Source: Acanthamoeba castellanii str. Neff (lineage: Eukaryota > Discosea > Longamoebia > Acanthamoebidae). Taken from it: DNA of 22,299 bases. This document shows, one piece after another, positions 17,668 to 22,299 of the stretch. The notes below the pieces were generated by a model. It was not told where the DNA came from. It saw only the letters and a list, made by a program, of their open reading frames with translations, and searched no databases. The first letter of the stretch is position 1, and each line of letters starts with the position of its first letter. The position numbers were made by a program, and so were the translations under genes. The stretch is from NCBI RefSeq assembly GCF_000313135.1, contig NW_004457247.1:3094-25392 (forward strand), given 5' to 3'.

Positions 17668-20600
17668 ATGGAGAAGGACAGCAGCGGGATCCATGACATT
17701 GGGTCCCACACATCTACCACCACCACTACCTCGCCATCGCCATCGCCTTCGTCAAACAATATCAATCTCAATGGGAAGGAGCTTCCGTCGATGATGGAGT
17801 TCAAGGAGAAGGACACAGCCAGCGGCAACAACGGGAGGGATAAGAAGAAGCGGGTGTGGAGCATCTTTGGTGGCAAGAAGACCGCCAGGAAGGTGTTTGG
17901 CGTCCCACTCGGCGATCTCGAATGCTACGAGAACACCCGAATACCCATCCTCACCGTCCACACCATCGAGTACCTCAAGACCTTCGGTAGGCCCTTCCAC
18001 GCCCACTCTTTCAATTATTCCCTTATCACCATCATCTTTCCATCATGCCCCCGTCCCACTTTGCTTTCATGGGTTTGGCCGTCTCAATCTCTCTCCTCTC
18101 CCTCCCCCCTTCAAGGCCTTGACGCAGAGGGGTTGTTTCGCATCCCCGGATCACAGAAGTTCATCAACGAGATGAAGTTGGAATACGAAAGCAGCGGTAC
18201 CCTCGCCTCTTTGAGCCTCTCTCTTTCCTCCCCCCCTCCCAATCCTTTTTTATCTTCGTCCCTTGATCAAGAGGCCATCGCCTGTCGTGGCACGAGTGCA
18301 TGCCTCCTCACCTTTGGCTCTCGCGTTGGCGCGGGTGCATGGTCGCAGGGGGCCGGCAAGGGGTGTACCCGGGATCGGACGTGCACGCCGTGTCGGGCCT
18401 GCTCAAGCAGTTTCTGCGGGACCTGCCCGAGCCTCTGCTCACCTACGAGCTCTACCCGCTACTCATCGAAGCGCAGGGTCTGTATTGCATCCATCGTCCT
18501 CCCCTATTACCATATCTCCCGCTCACAATCCGAGTCTTGCTCAGTCCAACAAGAGATGGTCGGGCGCCTGTGCGCCCTGCGCGAGAAGCTGAGCCTGCTG
18601 CCCGAAGCCAACAGGGATGTGCTCAAGTACCTGCTCGAGTTCCTCACACTGGTACCCCTCGATTTCCCCCGCTTCCACAGCTCACTTTAGCAGATCTGCG
18701 ACAATCTTGACCTCTTAACCTCTTGCCAGGTGTGTCAACACTCGGAGAACAACAAGATGACATCGATGAACTTGGCGATCACATTTGGACCCCTGATGCT
18801 CCAGGTACTCGGTCCAACCCGCTTGTTGCGTAGTTTGCCGCTCTCGTGCGGATGTACCCCGAATGCAAAGGTTTGCTCACCTCGTACCCTGTTTTTTCTT
18901 CTCCCCCCCAATCTTCCCACCACCACCAGCCAAAGGAGGCCGATGGGATGAAGCTAATGGAGGAGGCGCCGCACGTCAACCGAATAGTGAAAACTCTGAT
19001 CGACGAGTATGCGTTTGTGATGAATGTACGCTTCACCCTCACCTTGCGCTGCATGACAAGCGCGAAGTTGCGTCTTTGCCAACTCCCCCCCCTTTCAATA
19101 TTGCACAACAGGCGGCAGACGTACCGCTGTGCATCATGGAGGAGGACTCGGGGTGGGCCAAGCGGGGATCTAGAAACAAAAAAAGCGCGCGAGCCAGGAG
19201 CGACCCCATCCGCACCCCCTTGAGTGCAGCGCGCGGGTACGGCCTCGCGACTCGCGATCGTAGCCCGACCAACTACAGGCAAAGCTAAAGCTGGGTTTTT
19301 ATTTTTCACCGCAGGACAAAGCCAAACCTTCCGCTTGAACGCGAGGCGTTGAGTGCGAGGTCGGAGGGGCCAACGCAACTCACGTTCCTGTCGAGCATCA
19401 GGAGGAAACAAAGTGGAGCCGACGAAGACAACGACGACGACGACGACGAAGAGGAAGAGGTCTCGCAGCGCCGTCAATACGTTGGCGTCGACGAAGCCGC
19501 AGGGGATGAGGACAACGAGTCGGGTCTCGGGGGAGGAGAGGAGGAGCGCCCGAGTACGGCAACGAGAGCGCCAGCACCGAGGAGGAAACGTCAGATGACA
19601 TCATCCGGCCTAAGGTACTCGACTGCTGCGCTACGGCGGCCTACATGTGTACAAAGCAACTGCTGACGCCCTCGTCGTTCGTGTTCCACCTGTCAACTGA
19701 ACCATCAGGATCGCGCGGTGCTGGGCGCCAAGCGGCTGTCGTGGTCGGTCCTCGATTCTAAGCCGAAGACTTCGCTCAAGCCGTCGCCCAAGGCACCCAA
19801 ATCGTCCATCACAGAAAGCCAAGCCCTAGGCCCTACGACGTCGTCGGTCGCGCGCATGAAGGCCCTTATCGCCAAGGCCAACGCCGAGAAGGACGTGCAA
19901 CGGAGCAGGAGGTCCACCTCCGAATTGCAGCCCTCGGCCGATGAGGCCGAGGTGATCGGTGACCACAGCAGCGATGGTGCCGCGGCCGAGCTCGCCACGA
20001 CCAGCGGAGTAGATGGTGACGGAGCACCGCAGGTGAAGCCGGCCGCGAGCGGCGAGAGGTTCCGCCCGCCGGACTTCACGAAGCGGGGCGCGTCGGCCAA
20101 CGACCTCCTCACCAAGACCCAGGCCGACGACAGCATGACCCCCGAGCCGGAGCTGAAGCCGCGGCGGGGCGGCTCGCGGCTGTTCGGGCTGACGAAGCAC
20201 AAGCCGGAGAAGGAGAAGAAGAAGCACGAGCGCAAGGAGCGGCAGCGCGAGAAGAAGGAAGAGCGCGAGCGCGAGAGGGAGCAGGAGAAGGAGGAGATCA
20301 TCGCCCTGCTCTATGATCGACTGCAACTGTGGCGCGAGCGCGAGAAGATCCCCGAGAACGTGCAGTTCATGAGCATCAAGCAGCTCAAGGCCGAGAAGAA
20401 GTGGCTCAAGAAGGAGCTCAACTCGCTCGACAGCAAGGTACCGCTGGCCAGCCCCCCCACTCCACTGGCCCCCGACTTGATTGTAATTGAACTGTGCAGA
20501 GGGAGAGGGAAGAGCTGCGAGTGTTGCATTTGCGGCGAAAGGAGCTCTCGTTCTACTTGGAGCGCATGAAGAAGGACAAGACGGGCGCGGCGTTCCTCGT

Positions 20601-21693
20601 GTCGTCGTCGGCGGCCATTCAGACCTACTCGGCCCTGCTCAAGGACGCGCCACCGTCGGTCGGGCGGCTGCCTTTGCTTGCGCGGACCTCGCCATCACCC
20701 CAGAGCTCCTGGAACTACTCACCGCTTTCGCCCAAGTCGTCGCCCGACTTTGGGAGCGCCGCGCAGGCGCTCTCGCCGCCGACCTCGCCGCCGCTCTCGC
20801 CATCGGGCTCGCCGCCGAACGCGCGCCGGCAGCAGGGAGGCGGGGGTGAATCCGCGCTCGCCGCGAGCGACGGTGGCGCCACGCTGGCGAAGCGCCACCA
20901 CAACAGTGACATCGGGTACTACCACTTTCCCCACGCGGTGCCGTCGCCCGCCGCCCCGCTCCGGAGCAGGTTCACTCGCGAAGCCAGCGCCGACACTGGC
21001 CTGGCCGCGAAACTCCCCGCCAGGGACGATGGTCACCGGCCTGGTCATGGTACGCGCCCACGACCTCGGCCCCCTCTCCTTCAGTGACCTGCTGGTCTAA
21101 CCCCTCTTCACTCTCTCCCCCCTCCCAAACAAATCGCAGCTCGCTCGAAATCTTTCATTTTCAGGCAGTCACCGGCGGTGCGAAAGGAGCGCGACAGAGA
21201 CACTGGTGCCAGTGGAAGCGGGTCTCACATGCTGGCGAAGAGTCGAAAGGGAAGCAAGATCGCTACGATGGGCGACAACATCGCCATCTCGTCGCCGGTG
21301 CCGGTCGAAAGGGAGCCGCCACCACTCCATCACCAACCGCCCAAGAGGCGAGAGCAATCGGTGGGCCGGGTCAGCGACAACGCGGCCAAGCGCAAGAGCG
21401 GAGACAAACTCGAGGTGGCCACTAAGCGGAGAAGGTACGTTGATAACGCCGGTCAATGTTGATATGGTTAACTGACTGCGGCGTTGTTGCGGGCACACTC
21501 TTTCTCCAAATAGTGGGTTTACGGAAGCGGAGACCAATGGGTGCAGCAGGGAAAATTTGGGTGGTACGCCCGCAACCTTGGGGTACCCAACCCTTGGCGA
21601 GTGACCTCGTCTTCTAACGATTCGCCCGTCTTTCCTCCCTCCTTCTCCTCCAGAACTGTCGATGTTGCCCAAGCCGGACCACTTCCCGTGTGA
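17668..21693 (+). CDS. RhoGAP-domain protein with basic coiled-coil C-terminal half
   Basis: Exons: 17668-17986, 18116-18196, 18349-18477, 18554-18651, 18730-18804, 18930-19025, 19112-19236, 19315-19614, 19709-20437, 20500-21049, 21140-21434, 21654-21693; about 945 residues once one missing base in exon 8 is allowed for. The RhoGAP domain (about residues 76-262) speeds GTP hydrolysis on Rho/Rac GTPases, so a role in actin control is likely. It starts VFGVPL, carries the arginine finger in GLFRIPG (Arg115), LLKQFLRDLPEPLL, and the Lys and Asn of NNKMTSMNLAITFGPLML. After it come an acidic Asp/Glu stretch, a Ser-rich linker, a highly charged coiled coil (about 20200-20590, with IKQLKAEKKWLKKEL) and a Ser/Pro-rich tail with basic patches. 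RhoGAP plus a charged C-terminal helix recalls FAM13 proteins, but this is only a resemblance. The last small exon and the stop are less sure. Confidence 0.82.
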
Positions 21694-21724
21694 TCTCACC
21701 GACAAGTGGTAGCACACCTTGATT

Positions 21725-21749
21725 TTTTGTTTTGTTTTGTTTTGTTTTG
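21725..21749 (+). repeat. (TTTTG)5 microsatellite
   Basis: Five perfect TTTTG units, preceded by TT, lie just after the RhoGAP coding region. On the sense strand this is U-rich and could sit in the 3' UTR and help 3' end formation. Confidence 0.85.
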
Positions 21750-21843
21750 GAGAGCCAGTTCATCGGCACGTGTGTACAGACAGAAAATAGTAAAGCACGG
21801 ACACATATTTGAATCATTCGATTCATCAACGTGGGGCACCACC

Positions 21844-21863
21844 ATGACCACCCATGTGGTCAT
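21844..21863. repeat. Perfect 8-bp inverted repeat with 4-nt loop
   Basis: ATGACCAC (21844-21851) and GTGGTCAT (21856-21863) pair perfectly around CCAT. It is intergenic and lies about 215 nt upstream of the last gene, so it may be a regulator site or an RNA hairpin in the RhoGAP 3' region. No T-run follows it. Confidence 0.5.
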
Positions 21864-22076
21864 TCGAAAAAGAAACAGCGCCTGTGACGTTTTGTCTGAC
21901 TTTTGGGCCGCAGGTCAGGTATATTGTCCTTATTAGGATCCCGGTGGTCAGGTGTTGGGTTGGGTGCCCGCAGTGTACCCAAGGCTTGATAGTCGACGAC
22001 AAGAAGAGAAAAGAGGAAAGAGTGAAAGATTGCACTGTTGCCTTGCCGCAGGAAGACTGACCGAGAGTTGAGGAAG

Positions 22077-22299
22077 ATGAGTGGCGACAGTCTGCTGCGG
22101 AGCAAAGTGCTGTTTCTGGCTCTACTACTTCTGCTCATGAGCTTCACTTGCTTCCTCCTATTCCCCGACAACTACCTCAGACTACAAGTACCATTCACCT
22201 CTCTTTTCCTCATCTGCAGCTGTGCTCAATCGATTTGTCTGTCGTCTCTGCATCTTTTAGAAGCCGCACCTTTCCCACGACGCTTATGTGCCGCAGCAA
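22077..22299 (+). CDS. Signal-anchored protein, N-terminal fragment (3' partial)
   Basis: Exon 1 (22077-22187) encodes 37 residues with a strongly hydrophobic segment (VLFLALLLLLMSFTCFLLF, about residues 11-29) after a short basic lead, typical of a type II signal anchor or an uncleaved signal peptide. A GT-AG intron (22188-22260) leads to exon 2 from 22261 (KPHLSHDAYVPQQ), which runs off the window in frame. Golgi glycosyltransferases and similar lumenal enzymes begin this way, but nothing more can be said from 50 residues. Confidence 0.6.
   Translation, partial: MSGDSLLRSKVLFLALLLLLMSFTCFLLFPDNYLRLQVPFTSLFLICSCAQSICLSSLHLLEAAPFPRRLCAAA

Larger units (their letters stand above)
21694..22076. 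other. Intergenic region with TTTTG repeat and hairpin
   Basis: This 383-nt stretch separates the RhoGAP stop from the last gene. It holds five TTTTG units (21725-21749), a perfect 8-bp inverted repeat (21844-21863) and otherwise no coding signal. Just before the next ATG the sequence is purine-rich (GAGTTGAGGAAG). No RNA gene was recognised. Confidence 0.5.

Overview
The window looks like nuclear DNA from a GC-rich, intron-dense protist. The best guess is an amoebozoan close to Acanthamoeba. The grounds are GC-biased third codon positions, many short GT-AG introns (mostly 50-130 nt, often with CA-rich or C-rich stretches), compact spacing between genes, and the kind of proteins encoded. No bacterial operon signals, insertion sequences, CRISPR arrays or viral genes were seen. 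The species call is inference; no database was searched. Exon models were built by hand from splice sites, reading phase and family similarity.

Layout. 1-4466 (+): 3' part of a large Lys/Glu-rich, Gln-rich and RS-rich nuclear protein ending in an SRI (Set2-Rpb1 interacting) domain. 4601-5241 (+): a small Pro/Tyr/Gln-rich coiled-coil product with an unresolved 5' end, or the last exons of the SRI gene. 5327-7406 (+): serine racemase in nine exons. Its 538-nt fourth intron contains a complete-looking U2 spliceosomal snRNA gene (about 6143-6306, same strand) with its own TATA box. 7937-11232 (+): a protein that joins CBS repeats, an RS domain and a C-terminal PH domain. 11461-11807 (+): a 93-residue basic protein of unknown function. 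12060-15024 (-): a 15-exon Tul1/Dsc1-type multi-spanning RING-H2 ubiquitin ligase. 15315-15797 (-): a low-molecular-weight protein tyrosine phosphatase. 16056-16877 (+): a membrane-anchored coiled-coil protein. 17668-21693 (+): a RhoGAP protein with a basic coiled-coil C-terminal half. 22077-end (+): the start of a signal-anchored protein cut off by the window edge.

The genes do not form one pathway. A loose RNA-processing theme runs through the first half (an SRI/RS protein, U2 snRNA, and a CBS-RS-PH protein), but this may be chance. The most notable item is the U2 gene nested in the serine racemase intron. Two otherwise clean gene models each need a one-base correction, near 10010 and near 19520-19555. 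These are either homopolymer-type sequence errors or real frameshifts. Runs of 9-10 C lie on the sense strand of genes, mostly in introns.
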